64,000 nucleotides of DNA from Nodosilinea sp. E11 (GCF_032813545.1 NZ_CP136520.1:4396001-4460000); one strand, 5' to 3'. Counted from the first letter of the stretch, positions 25,059-35,066 are shown. Numbers and translations are program-made. Notes: generated from the sequence alone by a model not told the origin.

Positions 25059-25607
25059 TTAGGGGTTGGAGTTGTGGTTACGACTGTTGGCTAGCACCGA
25101 CTGATAGACCTGGTAAGCGCGATCGCTAAAGCAGACAAACCTGACCTGCTCAAGGGTCGAGGCCTGATCTAGAGTGGCTTTGACGGTTGCGATCGCAATC
25201 TGAGCCGCCCGCTCTAGCGGAAAGCCATAGACGCCAGTACTAATGGCCGGAAACGCCAGGGTGCGAAGGCCATACTCCTGGGCTAGGGCTAGGCTGTTGC
25301 GGTAACAGTCGGCCAATAGCTCATCTTCGTGGTGGTGCCCCCCGTGCCACACTGGCCCCACCGTGTGGATCACCCACTGGGCCGCTAGGTTATAACCACG
25401 AGTAATTTTGGCCTGCCCAGTCTGGCAGCCGCCCAACTGACGGCACTCGGCCAACAGTTCTGGCCCCGCAGCCTGATGGATGGCCCCATCGACCCCGCCA
25501 CCACCTAGCAACGACTCATTGGCCGCATTTGCGATCGCATCGACCCCCTGACTTGTAATATCGCCCTGCAGCACAAGCATCTGGCCCCACACATCAGGAA
25601 TAGACAT
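25059..25607 (-). CDS. Macrodomain protein (O-acetyl-ADP-ribose deacetylase-like)
   Basis: The 182 residues are a stand-alone macrodomain of the YmdB/MacroD type. Key blocks are [37 protein letters not shown], with the Asn and Gly-rich ligand loops, [10 protein letters not shown] and [19 protein letters not shown]. Such enzymes bind ADP-ribose and remove acetyl or ADP-ribosyl groups. It is monocistronic and transcribed towards the acetate kinase gene. Confidence 0.9.
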   Translation of the reverse strand: MSIPDVWGQMLVLQGDITSQGVDAIANAANESLLGGGGVDGAIHQAAGPELLAECRQLGGCQTGQAKITRGYNLAAQWVIHTVGPVWHGGHHHEDELLADCYRNSLALAQEYGLRTLAFPAISTGVYGFPLERAAQIAIATVKATLDQASTLEQVRFVCFSDRAYQVYQSVLANSRNHNSNP

Positions 25608-25851
25608 AGGCGAAGTCTCCTAACTGGCACAGGCTTAATCCTGAATTTAATAGTGATAAACCCAGGCTATCCTTTAAATTAGAACATTCTTCACCAGCTT
25701 GCTGCGCGACTCTGAAAGCAAGCTGATTTATCTCCTTTTCGAAGTAAAACTATAACCATTGATTGATAGCAACTCCTGAATTAGTTGCTTAATATCCTAC
25801 TGATGGCTAGCGCCAGATCTAGCTGTCAATACAGATATAAAAAAGCAGTTT

Positions 25852-26799
25852 ATGTTTATTCCACCCGGTTTTGCCAGTCGCTCCATTACAACCCAATATG
25901 GCCGTATGGTTTACTACACCCCCCACAGCGAACCCTGGGAAAATCTAAGTGAACCAAAAGAGAAAGAAACGTTGGTATTTCTCCACGGTTTCGGGGGTGG
26001 TTCTTCGGCCTATGAATGGTCTAAGGTTTATCCTGCCTTTGCCGCAGACTATCGAGTTTTAGCCCCCGATCTAATTGGCTGGGGTCGCTCCGATCACCCA
26101 GTGCGAGACTATCGGGTAGACGACTACATTGCCATCATCACCGAATTTATGGAGCAGACCTGTAGCGGGCCGACTACGGTCATTGCCTCGGCGCTGACCG
26201 CTGCCTTTACGGTGCGTGCAGCCATTAACCGACCTGAGTTATTCAAATCATTGATCGTCACGACCCTGGCTGGGTTAGCAGAGTTTGGCCAAGACTATCG
26301 CCGCAGTGGGTTCGCCCAATTTGCTCAGTTTGTCAGTTTGCCGATTCTGAGTCAGCTGCTCTACAACACTGGCGTGGCCAATAACGTTGGCATTCGCAGC
26401 TTTTTAGAACAGCGGCAGTTTGCTCAGCCAGAGCGAATTTATCCAGAAATTGTTGAAGCGTACTTGCAGTCGGCCCAGCAAGACAATGCTGAGTATGCGG
26501 CCCTGGCCTTTGTGCGAGGCGACCTGTGTTTTGATCTGTCGCAGTATATCAGTCACCTTACGGTGCCGACGGCGATAATTTGGGGCAAGGGCTCTGAGTT
26601 TACTGGCCCAGAAATTGGCCGTCAATTAATGGCGATCAATCCCCAGGCAATTCGAATTTTCTATCAGTTCGACGATGTGGGCTTTACCCCTCAGTTAGAG
26701 CTGCCTGGAGTCACTATTGGTTTGATTCGCAAGTTTTTGCCCCAGCTTGATACCAGTGCTACAGCCCCAGATTCAGCGGTAACCGCCTTGCCTGCTTGA
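25852..26799 (+). CDS. Alpha/beta-hydrolase
   Basis: The 315-residue protein has the oxyanion segment FLHGFGGGSSAYEWSKVYPAFAADYRVLAPDLIGWGRSD, where the HGFGGG and DLIGWGRSD blocks are typical. The nucleophile position is TVIASALTAAFTVRAAI, in which the usual G-x-S-x-G is changed to A-S-A-L-T, as in a subset of cyanobacterial hydrolases. The substrate is unknown. Upstream 244 bases are AT-rich. The C-terminal Pro/Ala tail is not conserved in the family. Confidence 0.75.
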   Translation: MFIPPGFASRSITTQYGRMVYYTPHSEPWENLSEPKEKETLVFLHGFGGGSSAYEWSKVYPAFAADYRVLAPDLIGWGRSDHPVRDYRVDDYIAIITEFMEQTCSGPTTVIASALTAAFTVRAAINRPELFKSLIVTTLAGLAEFGQDYRRSGFAQFAQFVSLPILSQLLYNTGVANNVGIRSFLEQRQFAQPERIYPEIVEAYLQSAQQDNAEYAALAFVRGDLCFDLSQYISHLTVPTAIIWGKGSEFTGPEIGRQLMAINPQAIRIFYQFDDVGFTPQLELPGVTIGLIRKFLPQLDTSATAPDSAVTALPA

Positions 26800-26925
26800 T
26801 AGACGAGGCCCAATAGTCTGTCGGTGTTAGCTTTGGTACGTTAAGCGGAGCGATGACACATCCTATAGATCATCCAGAACGCCTACTCAGCCTTGCACAG
26901 TTGACCAGCGCCTAAAACTCTGGAT

Positions 26926-27222
26926 CTATTGCTCCTGCATCAGGCGTAGGTAATTTTGCTTGAGTTGAATGTGGCTTTCGCTCATGCGATCCGACAAATT
27001 CTTCTCAACCTCAGAGAGCTGCTCCCAAAATAAAGAAGATCGCTGGGAGGCAATGTACGCCTTCCAGAGCTGCGCCATTAGGTCAGCGGCCACAGGGCTT
27101 TCGGTTTCGAGTTCCCCCAGCATTGCTTGAAACTCTTGGTGGGCGGCAGGATGCTGCTGCACCTCTTTGGCTAGAGTTAGGGCAGTCTGCAAGCGGTTTG
27201 ACAGGTCGGGGGAAAGGCTCAT
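26926..27222 (-). CDS. Small hypothetical helical protein
   Basis: The 98 residues are predicted all-helical (MSLSPDLSNRLQTALTLAKEVQQHPAAHQEFQAMLGEL, FWEQLSEVEKNLSDRMSESHIQLKQNYLRLMQ), without signal peptide or metal motif. It looks like a genuine cyanobacterial orphan because of the clean start and acidic surface pattern, but no family is recognised. It is transcribed divergently from trpS. Confidence 0.6.
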   Translation of the reverse strand: MSLSPDLSNRLQTALTLAKEVQQHPAAHQEFQAMLGELETESPVAADLMAQLWKAYIASQRSSLFWEQLSEVEKNLSDRMSESHIQLKQNYLRLMQEQ

Positions 27223-27408
27223 GACGATAATTTTGCGATTTCTATGTTACAAACCTAAACAATTTAATGGCTGTCGGCAAGGAAAGCCTCACCATTGGCC
27301 CATTTCTGGCTACTGCGACGGGCAGAGATTAGGGTAGATTCGTAAAGGGCTGTGCCTTGTTGGCTCTGCGCCACCCCCATTCCATTAGCCGCATATTCCC
27401 TTCGACCT

Positions 27409-28419
27409 ATGGCCAAACAGCGCATTCTTTCAGGCATTCAGCCAACGGGCAACCTGCACCTAGGCAACTATCTGGGGGCGATTCGCAACTGGGTTGACCT
27501 ACAAGAAGAATATGACGCCTTTCTCTTTATGGCCGACCTGCACGCGATTACTGTGCCCCATGATCCCACTCGGCTAGCTGAAGACACCTATAAGGTGGCG
27601 GCCACCTACATTGCCTGTGGCATTGACCCTGAGAAGGCGACGATCTTTGTGCAGTCCCATGTGTCGGCCCATGCTGAGTTGGCCTGGCTGTTTAACTGCA
27701 TCACGCCGCTCAACTGGTTAGAGCGGATGATTCAGTTCAAAGAAAAGGCGATTAAGCAGGGAGAAAACGTCAGCATTGGCCTGCTCGATTACCCGGTGCT
27801 GCAATCGGCAGATATTTTGCTCTACGAACCCGATCTGGTGCCCGTGGGCGAAGACCAAAAGCAGCACCTGGAGCTAACTCGCGACATTGCTGCCCGACTC
27901 AACTTTCAGTTTGGCAGCGAAGAGCACCCGGTGCTAAAAGTTCCCGAGCCGATGATCCGCGCCGAAGGGGCCAGGGTGATGAGTCTGACCGACGGCACTA
28001 AAAAAATGTCGAAGTCAGACCCCTCTGACCAAAGCCGCATCGACCTCACCGATCCGCCGGAGGTGATTCTCAAAAAGGTTAAGCGGGCTAAGACTGACCC
28101 CGAGCGGGGGCTGTGGTTTGACGACCCGGCCCGCCCCGAGTGCAATAACCTGCTGACCCTCTATACCGTGCTGTCGGGGCAGACTAAAGCGGCAGTGGCG
28201 GCAGAGTGTAAGGAGATGGGCTGGGGTCAGTTTAAGCCCCTGCTGGCCGAGACGGCGGTGGCGGCTCTGGCTCCGATTCAGGCTCGTTATGCCGAGCTGA
28301 TGGGCGATCGCGGCTACCTAGAGAGCATTCTTAAAGCCGGTGGTGAAAAGGCTCGCGCTAGGGCCAATCAAACCCTAGATCGGGTGAAAACAGCCCTGGG
28401 CTACTCTAAGCCGCTGTAG
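27409..28419 (+). CDS. trpS: Tryptophanyl-tRNA synthetase
   Basis: The 336-residue class I synthetase has the ATP-binding signature SGIQPTGNLHLGNYLGAIRNW (HIGH-type HLGN), VGEDQKQHLELTRDIA and the KMSKS loop KKMSKSDPSDQSRIDL (about 198-213). It charges tRNA-Trp, whose gene lies at 35067. The first ATG at 27409 opens the conserved MAKQRILSGIQPTG segment; an upstream in-frame extension is rejected. It is followed by metF at 78 bases. Confidence 0.97.
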   Translation: MAKQRILSGIQPTGNLHLGNYLGAIRNWVDLQEEYDAFLFMADLHAITVPHDPTRLAEDTYKVAATYIACGIDPEKATIFVQSHVSAHAELAWLFNCITPLNWLERMIQFKEKAIKQGENVSIGLLDYPVLQSADILLYEPDLVPVGEDQKQHLELTRDIAARLNFQFGSEEHPVLKVPEPMIRAEGARVMSLTDGTKKMSKSDPSDQSRIDLTDPPEVILKKVKRAKTDPERGLWFDDPARPECNNLLTLYTVLSGQTKAAVAAECKEMGWGQFKPLLAETAVAALAPIQARYAELMGDRGYLESILKAGGEKARARANQTLDRVKTALGYSKPL

Positions 28420-28496
28420 CCAGCGAGATATACTGAGCAACTACCCCTGTCTTTGACGCATGAATCCTGAAGGTCAGGGTTCCTAAGGAGGATTTT

Positions 28497-29420
28497 TTGA
28501 CTTTTGCACCGTTGGGTTATCGGCTGCGCACGGCGGCCAGTGCGGGCCAGTTTTTGGTCACCGCCGAGGTGATGCCACCGAAGGGGGGCAACCCCGAGCA
28601 CATGCTGGCCATGGGGCAGAGGCTGAAGGGCCGGGTGCACGCCGTCAACATTACCGACGGCAGCCGTGCGGTGATGCGGATGTCGTCGTGGGCGGCGGCG
28701 GTGCTGCTGCAACAGCAGGGCATTGAGGCGGTGTGTCAGGTGGCCTGCCGCGATCGCAACCGCATTGCCCTCCAGGCCGATCTGATGGGGGCCTATGCCC
28801 TAGGTCTGCGCAATATTCTTGCCCTTACTGGCGACCCGGTCAAAGCGGGCGACCACCCCGAGGCGCGGGCGGTGTTTGATCTAGAGTCGGTGCGGCTGCT
28901 CAAGCTGTTGGGCCAGCTCAACGGTGGGGTCGATAGCCACGATAAGCCCCTCAACGACGGTGCCCTCGATCTGTTCGCCGGAGCGGCTATTGACCCGCAG
29001 TCGCCCAGCTGGTCGGGGTTACAGCGGCGGTTTGAAGCCAAGGTCAAGGCCGGGGCACAGTTTTTCCAGAGCCAGCTGATCACCGACTTTGACCGTCTGG
29101 CCAAATTTATGGATCAAGTCGCCGCAGACTATAACCGCCCCGTCCTGGCCGGCATTTTCTTGCTCAAGTCGGCCAAAAACGCCAATTTCATCAACCGCAA
29201 CGTGCCCGGTGCCCACATTCCCCAGGCCATTGTCGATCGTCTGGCCGCCGCCAGTGACCCACTGCAAGAGGGCGTGCAGATTGCCGCTGAGCAGGTGCAG
29301 GCGGCCCGCCAGATCTGCCAGGGCGTACACCTGATGGCGGTGCGCCGCGAAGATCTAATTCCCCAGATTCTCGACCAGGGGGGCGTGGCCCCAGTGGATG
29401 TGGCCCTAACCCAGCAATAG
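28497..29420 (+). CDS. metF: Methylenetetrahydrofolate reductase-family protein, TTG start
   Basis: The 307-residue protein fits the MTHFR fold: FLVTAEVMPPKGGNPEHMLAMG, VHAVNITDGSR, ILALTGDPVKAGDHPEA, and FFQSQLITDFDRLAKFM. It makes 5-methyl-THF, the methyl donor for methionine, or in this long cyanobacterial form a related folate reaction. No ATG exists at the start; TTG at 28497 follows AGGAGG at 28485-28490 with suitable spacing, so TTG is preferred. It ends with a 15-base convergent overlap with the P450 gene. Confidence 0.85.
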   Translation: MTFAPLGYRLRTAASAGQFLVTAEVMPPKGGNPEHMLAMGQRLKGRVHAVNITDGSRAVMRMSSWAAAVLLQQQGIEAVCQVACRDRNRIALQADLMGAYALGLRNILALTGDPVKAGDHPEARAVFDLESVRLLKLLGQLNGGVDSHDKPLNDGALDLFAGAAIDPQSPSWSGLQRRFEAKVKAGAQFFQSQLITDFDRLAKFMDQVAADYNRPVLAGIFLLKSAKNANFINRNVPGAHIPQAIVDRLAAASDPLQEGVQIAAEQVQAARQICQGVHLMAVRREDLIPQILDQGGVAPVDVALTQQ

Positions 29421-30809
29421 CGCCTCGGGCTGTGGCACTCGCTGGGCCAGGGGCACCAAGCGAAGGTGACCCGGCGGGGCCAGGGTCAGCCCGCGCCGCA
29501 CCGGGCGCAGCGGTTTTTGGTGGCTCGCAGGCAGCTCCAACCTCCACTGGCGCAGCACCGTGGCCAACACCAGCTTCATTTCCATCAGGGCAAAGGCCGA
29601 GCCAATGCAGCTGCGGTGCCCGCCGCCGAAGGGAAAATACTCGTAGGGCGAGTACTGCCGCTCTAAAAACCGCTCGGGGCGAAAGCGATCGGGATCAGGG
29701 TATAGATCCTCCCGGTGGTGCACTAGGTAAATATTCAGAAACAGCGCTGCCCCGGCGGGGAACTCGTAGCCCGCCACCGTCAGCGGCTGACTCAGAATGC
29801 GAATGCCGGTGGTGGGTGCCACCGGATATATTCGCAGGGTCTCCTGGCAGAGGGCATTGAGGTAGGGCTGGCTGGCAACGGCCAGCGGGTCGGGGTCGGG
29901 ACCCAGGTGATCGAGCGCTTGACGGATTTGATTGCCCACCTCAGGCAGCCAGTGCACCCAGTACAGTGCCCAGGTCAGAGCCGAGGCGGTGGTTTCGTGG
30001 CCGGCAATCAGCAGGGTCATCAGCTCATCGTGGAGTTCGCCGTCGCTGAGGGGCTGACCCTGGTCGTCGCGGGCGGCCATCATCAGCGAGAGAATGTCGG
30101 TGCGACCCGCCTGGGGCTGCGATTCGCGTAGCGCTCCCGCCGGGACACGCCGCTCTTCTATCTCGGCATAGATCAGCGCGTCAATTTCAGCCTTGATCCG
30201 CACAAACCGACCCCAGGGGCTGAGCGGCCCCCAGTCTTTTTGCAGCCCCGGAAAGAAGATAAAAAAGGCGCTCAGGGGTGTGCCCAAGCCCTCTAGCAGG
30301 GTGCTGAGCAGCTGTCGCAGGCGCTCGTAGCGATCGCCCTCTCCCAGCCCAAACACCGCCTTGAGAATCACCCGCAGGGTAATCTCCTGCATCGCCGCTC
30401 GCAGGTCAAAAGCGCTACCCGGCTGCCAGTCGGCCATCACCTGCTGGCTTAGAGTGCAGATGGTGTCGCCGTAGGCCCGCATGCGATCGCCGTGAAACGG
30501 CGGCATTAGCAGCTTTCGGTGGCGACGGTGGCGCACCCCATCGATCAGCAGCAGCGAATTGTCGCCCAGCATAAAGGTCAACCCGCTGCCCATGCCTTGG
30601 GGAGGAATGTGAAAATAGCTGCTGTCAGCCTGAAAAATGCCTTGAATTACCGCTGGGTCGGCCACATAGATGGACGGCGGTGGTCCTTCGCCCACCTTAA
30701 ACACCGAGCCGTAGCGGCGGTAGTTGTCTTCAAAATACTCCAGCGGGCGCAAAATCAGCTTGGGGGCGCGCCGCCAAAAGGGCGTCTTAGAACCGGGAAG
30801 AGCAGGCAT
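29406..30809 (-). CDS. Cytochrome P450
   Basis: The 467 residues contain the P450 oxygen-binding helix LLIAGHETTASAL (about 261-273), the ExxR helix ETLRIYPVAP (about 327-336), RFRPERFLE and the heme loop FPFGGGHRSCIGSAF, whose Cys is the heme ligand. The overall form is close to the cyanobacterial CYP110 group, which often oxidises alkanes, fatty acids or terpenes; the substrate here is not known. The redox partner is not adjacent. It overlaps the end of metF tail to tail. Confidence 0.92.
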   Translation of the reverse strand: MPALPGSKTPFWRRAPKLILRPLEYFEDNYRRYGSVFKVGEGPPPSIYVADPAVIQGIFQADSSYFHIPPQGMGSGLTFMLGDNSLLLIDGVRHRRHRKLLMPPFHGDRMRAYGDTICTLSQQVMADWQPGSAFDLRAAMQEITLRVILKAVFGLGEGDRYERLRQLLSTLLEGLGTPLSAFFIFFPGLQKDWGPLSPWGRFVRIKAEIDALIYAEIEERRVPAGALRESQPQAGRTDILSLMMAARDDQGQPLSDGELHDELMTLLIAGHETTASALTWALYWVHWLPEVGNQIRQALDHLGPDPDPLAVASQPYLNALCQETLRIYPVAPTTGIRILSQPLTVAGYEFPAGAALFLNIYLVHHREDLYPDPDRFRPERFLERQYSPYEYFPFGGGHRSCIGSAFALMEMKLVLATVLRQWRLELPASHQKPLRPVRRGLTLAPPGHLRLVPLAQRVPQPEALLLG

Positions 30810-30887
30810 TGGAGAAAGCCACGCAGAACGGAGAAAACCAGACGGCGAAATCTGTCTTGATGCTAGACCATCTCACCGCCTGCTGGC

Positions 30888-31328
30888 CTACAGAAACTCC
30901 CGCAAAAACTCGTAGGGTTCTACCTCCCAGGCGGGTTCGGGCATCAGATAGCTGAGGCGGTGGAGAATATCGGCCTCAATGGTGACCATCTGATCGTGGG
31001 CAAAGAAGTCTTGCAGAGCGGCGCGATCGCGATCGCGTAACGGCTCCATGGGGTTTGCCAACTGCGGGGCTGCGTCTGCGAACGAGTAGGCGACAGGTGC
31101 AGTCTCAGAGATCGGCGATGGGTTGGTATCGTGGGCACTTGGCGGGCGCTGAGGACGACAGGGGTGCGGTGTGGTCTCAATCTGGTGGCCAAAGGCAAAT
31201 AATGCTTTGGCCCACGGGTCGGCGCTCAAACCCTCAGCGACTGCCGCCTGACTACCAGCAGCAGGGAGAACCCGGTCTGTCAGCGGCCCGGGGGCATTGC
31301 TCATGGTGCTCTGTTGGGTCGTAGTCAT
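30888..31328 (-). CDS. Hypothetical proline-rich protein with conserved-looking C-terminus
   Basis: The 146 residues have a low-complexity Ala/Pro/Ser N-terminus and a more regular C-terminal 55 residues (LRDRDRAALQDFFAHDQMVTIEADILHRLSYLMPEPAWEVEPYEFLREFL). No signal peptide or motif is seen and I do not recognise a family. The frame is long and the C-terminus has normal codon use, but it could be smaller in reality. Confidence 0.45.
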   Translation of the reverse strand: MTTTQQSTMSNAPGPLTDRVLPAAGSQAAVAEGLSADPWAKALFAFGHQIETTPHPCRPQRPPSAHDTNPSPISETAPVAYSFADAAPQLANPMEPLRDRDRAALQDFFAHDQMVTIEADILHRLSYLMPEPAWEVEPYEFLREFL

Positions 31329-31489
31329 TCAATGTTGCGCGGTGATCTGAGAGACATCGTGCCGCGACAGCTACCAAGGGCTGATCTTATGTGCGGACCA
31401 AGATTTTCTCAGTATAAATGCGTAGGGTTCAAGAGTTCCCTTACACCTCCAACAAAGTCGCCATGAACCTAAGTCTGAACCCCGGTTCT

Positions 31490-32149
31490 CTAGCCCTGGG
31501 CAGTACGTTGCTGTTTTAGGTACTCAAACACCGACTTATCACCAATATCGGGCACGATTGGCTGCACCGCTTTGCGTAGGGCAAACACCAGAAACAACAG
31601 TGCCCAAGCCCCCAGCAGCCCTTGTTTGATAGCTAGGGGGAGCCAGCCAAACAGATGCCCTAGCAGCAGTAACGGCACTAGCGGGGTCAGCAATTTAGTC
31701 TCCAGGCGATCGAAGCAAAAGGCTTCTTTGAAAAAAATGCCGGTTAGGGCAACGAAGGTCAAGCCAATGCCCCACAGCACCTGGGGTTGTGCTATTACCG
31801 TCTGCGCTAATGGCCCATCGATACCGTGGGAGAGAACTAGGGTAGCCACACCTCCCCCCAGCCAAAACACCTGCAACAGCCGGTGCAGGGGCACCAGATA
31901 GATGTGAATAGTAGCCAGGCTTAGCCCCAGCCCTAACCAAAACACTGTATAGAGCGGGCTGATAGCCTGCACCAGAGTGGGGTTTTGGCTGAAGAACAGC
32001 GCGATCGCACTGCCTATACCAAAAGCAACCGCCGCTACCCCGAGGCCAGCCCGGTAGAGCACCACCCCTCGGCGATCGCCTTTGGTGATGGTGTAATCGC
32101 CAAACTGTCCGGCGTAAACTGCTGGAGCTTGGTTCGCCGCACTGTCCAT
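31490..32149 (-). CDS. DUF2301 membrane protein
   Basis: The 219 residues have about six membrane helices and the DUF2301 mark GIFFKEAFCFDRLETKLLTPLVPLLLLGHLFGW (about 133-165). The family occurs in cyanobacteria and plastid-bearing lineages; the role is unknown. The ATG at 32149 is used. It lies 36 bases after the end of the histidine kinase gene on the same strand and may share its transcript. Confidence 0.85.
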   Translation of the reverse strand: MDSAANQAPAVYAGQFGDYTITKGDRRGVVLYRAGLGVAAVAFGIGSAIALFFSQNPTLVQAISPLYTVFWLGLGLSLATIHIYLVPLHRLLQVFWLGGGVATLVLSHGIDGPLAQTVIAQPQVLWGIGLTFVALTGIFFKEAFCFDRLETKLLTPLVPLLLLGHLFGWLPLAIKQGLLGAWALLFLVFALRKAVQPIVPDIGDKSVFEYLKQQRTAQG

Positions 32150-32185
32150 AGCCTCACCCTCGGATTTAGAAGACCTACTCTTATC

Positions 32186-34444
32186 CTATCGGGTCAGGGT
32201 CGGCAGGGTCGGCTGGGTCGGCTGGGTTGGCAGGGTAACGGCAAAACAGGTTTGGTTCCTGTCGCTGGTCACTTCAACATCGCCACCCAGGTGCAGCACT
32301 AGCTTTTTCACCAGAGCTAGGCCTAGGCCTGTGCCCCCCTGCTTCCAGGGATCAGCGCTGGGCACCCGGTAAAACTTATCAAAAATGCGGGTTCTCTCCT
32401 CTGGAGGAATCGTCACCCCGGTGTTGGTGATGGCTAGGCACACTTGCTCCCCGGCTGTGGTGGCGGTGGCCGACACGGCGAGGGTGATTGATTCTCCCGG
32501 CGGGGTGTACTTACAAGCGTTGTTGAGCAATTCTGCCAGCACCCGCTCTAGGCTAGCTAGGTCGCTGTATACCACGGGCAGGGCCGGTGCCGCCTCTAGG
32601 CTCAGGGTTTGATCACGGCTTTTGGCGCGGGTGACAAAGCTGTCGATCCACCCGGTTAGCCAGGTATCGAGCCAGATCGGTTCGGGCTGCATGGGGTGGT
32701 TGCCCACATCGAGCCGCTGCAAGTCGAGCAGATCGTTGATCAGGCTAATTTCGCGCTCGCACTCCTCCTGCAAAATGCTGTAGTAACGGCCAATGCGCGT
32801 CCGTTCGGCCTTGGGTTTGCCCAGGTCAGCGGTGAGGTCAAACTCTTGGTTGAGTGTCACTCCCAGCAATTGCAGCGCCACTCGCATGCTGGTGACGGGC
32901 GTGCGTAGCTCGTGGGAGACAGTGCTGAGAAAGTCGTCTTTGAGCGTGTTGAGCCGTTCTAACTCAGCCACTTGAGACTGGGCTGCCTGGTAGAGACGGG
33001 CTTGGCGAATGGCGATCGCACACTGATTTGCCACCTGCTGTACTAAGCGAATTTCAATGTCGTTAAAGCCGTAGTCGCGATCGTTAATCAGCCACAGATC
33101 GCCCAGCACCCCCCGGTCATCGACCACCGGACAGGCCAGCATGGCCACATAGCCCCGCACCGGGTTCGGCTCCACCGAACAGAACTGAAAATACTGCCCG
33201 TCCAGCAGCTGGTGGTACACCTCCGGGAAGGCCTCCATCTGGGCCACGCGCCCCTGGTATGACGGGCTTGAGCTGTTGTACTCGTAATAAATTGTCGAGG
33301 TGCCCTGCTCCAGATCGTATAGGGAGGTGTTTGAGCCCTTTACATCCAGGGCTTCGGTCAGCTCTTTCACTGCCGTCAGCATAATCTGGTTCACATCCAG
33401 GCTGTCACGCACCCGGTCAGTAATCCGCTTTAGGGTGGCCTCAAACTCCAGGGCCGTTTGCAACTGTTCGGTCCGTTGAGCGACTTGCTGCTCTAGGTCA
33501 GTGTTGAGCTGTTGCACCTGGTTGTAGAGGCGTGCCTGCTTAATCGCGCTGCCCACCTGAAGCGACACCTCGCGCAGGGTTTCAATTTCCCAAGATGCCC
33601 AGGGCCGTGGGCCGCTGCAATTGAGGGCACACACTAGGCCATAAAAAGCCTCTCCCTGGACAATGGGCATAATCAGACAGGCATTGACCTGAGCCTGGGC
33701 AAACTTTTCTCGGCAGTCCGGGGGTAGATTGGCTGTCGCAACGTTGTCAATTACATCCATGTCGCCCTGGCGATAACGCGTGAGGTCAGACGGGGTAAAG
33801 CTCAAATCGCTTTCGACTAACTTCCTCCCTGCCATTAGGGTGCTACTAGCCGACTCGGCCACGACGCCGTTGTCGTCGGAGTCAAAGCTGTAAAACAAAA
33901 CCCAATCAATCCGCAGGAAGCGTCGCACCTCGTTGACCGTGGTTTGCAGCAGGTCCTCAGAGTTAAGCGACTGTAACAGGTGCTGGGCGATCGCCCCTAG
34001 CAGCCGCTCCCGCTCTGACTGGCGCTGTAGCGTTTGTTCGACCTGTTGCAGGGGCAGCAAGTCTTGCAAGGTCACAAGCAGCAACGGTTCGCTACTAGCT
34101 GATAAAAAAATATGAGTAGTGGTGACTAGACTGCGCAGTTGCCCAGTCTGGTCAGCCATCGCGATCGCCTGGGTCTGGTCTTGGCCGCTGGCGATCGCCC
34201 GCTGCCCCGCCTCTGTTAACTCTTGGGCTGTGGTTGGGGGCAACACATCGGTGCTCCGCTGACCGACTAGAGCCGCCAAATTACGTCCTAGCAAGGGGCT
34301 ACAGGCTCGATTGAGAAAGCACCAACGCTGGTGCTGATCGACAATCCACAGGGGAATCGCGATCGCCTCTAGCGCCACAGTGGCTTCCTTCGCAAGGGGG
34401 GGCGACCCTTCCCCAAACGAGGGGGTAATAGGTAGATTAGACAT
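32186..34444 (-). CDS. PAS-GAF-GAF sensor histidine kinase
   Basis: The 752-residue kinase has a PAS-like domain (about 20-130), two GAF domains (about 145-300 and 340-490), a coiled coil between them, the HisKA H-box FLSTVSHELRTPV (about 514-526), N-box ELLNNACKYTPPGE and the G-box GGTGLGLALVKKL. No receiver domain or membrane helix is present, so it is a soluble sensor. GAF cysteines for a bilin are not obvious. The last dozen residues (TQPTQPTLPTLTR) are encoded by GGGTCGGCA/T repeats (32186-32236). Confidence 0.9.
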   Translation of the reverse strand: MSNLPITPSFGEGSPPLAKEATVALEAIAIPLWIVDQHQRWCFLNRACSPLLGRNLAALVGQRSTDVLPPTTAQELTEAGQRAIASGQDQTQAIAMADQTGQLRSLVTTTHIFLSASSEPLLLVTLQDLLPLQQVEQTLQRQSERERLLGAIAQHLLQSLNSEDLLQTTVNEVRRFLRIDWVLFYSFDSDDNGVVAESASSTLMAGRKLVESDLSFTPSDLTRYRQGDMDVIDNVATANLPPDCREKFAQAQVNACLIMPIVQGEAFYGLVCALNCSGPRPWASWEIETLREVSLQVGSAIKQARLYNQVQQLNTDLEQQVAQRTEQLQTALEFEATLKRITDRVRDSLDVNQIMLTAVKELTEALDVKGSNTSLYDLEQGTSTIYYEYNSSSPSYQGRVAQMEAFPEVYHQLLDGQYFQFCSVEPNPVRGYVAMLACPVVDDRGVLGDLWLINDRDYGFNDIEIRLVQQVANQCAIAIRQARLYQAAQSQVAELERLNTLKDDFLSTVSHELRTPVTSMRVALQLLGVTLNQEFDLTADLGKPKAERTRIGRYYSILQEECEREISLINDLLDLQRLDVGNHPMQPEPIWLDTWLTGWIDSFVTRAKSRDQTLSLEAAPALPVVYSDLASLERVLAELLNNACKYTPPGESITLAVSATATTAGEQVCLAITNTGVTIPPEERTRIFDKFYRVPSADPWKQGGTGLGLALVKKLVLHLGGDVEVTSDRNQTCFAVTLPTQPTQPTLPTLTR

Positions 34445-34603
34445 AACCGGGGGCTGCTAGGGCTACTATGGAGGGAATTTGGGAGCAGGTAGGCTGTGGG
34501 GCGCATGCTTAATACCACTATGCCCAGGGAGGCCGCATTATGCCCAGCTAGGCCTTGCAAAAGATCAACCGCAATCCCAAAACAAAAAACATTATTTTGG
34601 GCT

Positions 34604-34631
34604 TTGACTAAAGCACTTGATAGTCTATAAT
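34604..34631 (+). promoter_or_regulatory. Promoter of rplS
   Basis: TTGACT at 34604-34609 and a perfect TATAAT at 34626-34631, spaced by 16 bases, lie 27 bases before the rplS ATG. Confidence 0.7.
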
Positions 34632-34658
34632 CGTAGACCGTGCACATTTGCAGGCCCT

Positions 34659-35024
34659 ATGAACGCAGAGGAAATCATCCGCTCGATTGAAGCGGAGCAG
34701 TTAAAGACTGACCTCCCTACCATTTACGTCGGCGACACCATCCGTGTTGGCGTGCGCATTCAGGAGGGCGGTAAAGAGCGGATCCAGCCTTACGAGGGCA
34801 CCGTCATTGCCATGCGCAACGGCGGTATCAATCGTTCCATCACGGTACGAAAGATTTTCCAAGGGGTTGGGGTAGAGCGGGTGTTCCTGCTCCACGCGCC
34901 TAAAGTGGCCAGCATTACTGTGCTGCGTCGGGGTAAGGCTCGCCGGGCCAAGCTCTACTATCTTCGCGATCGCGTGGGCAAAGCAACTCGCTTAAAGCAG
35001 CGTTTCGATCGCCCGATCAACTAG
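34659..35024 (+). CDS. rplS: 50S ribosomal protein L19
   Basis: The 121-residue protein has the full L19 pattern: [62 protein letters not shown] and the basic C-terminus [27 protein letters not shown]. It sits at the 30S-50S interface. ATG at 34659 follows the promoter described above. The tRNA-Trp gene and secE follow on the same strand. Confidence 0.97.
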   Translation: MNAEEIIRSIEAEQLKTDLPTIYVGDTIRVGVRIQEGGKERIQPYEGTVIAMRNGGINRSITVRKIFQGVGVERVFLLHAPKVASITVLRRGKARRAKLYYLRDRVGKATRLKQRFDRPIN

Positions 35025-35066
35025 AATTGATCAAGCTGGGTTCTGGTGTTAAGCACCTGGCTGCAT

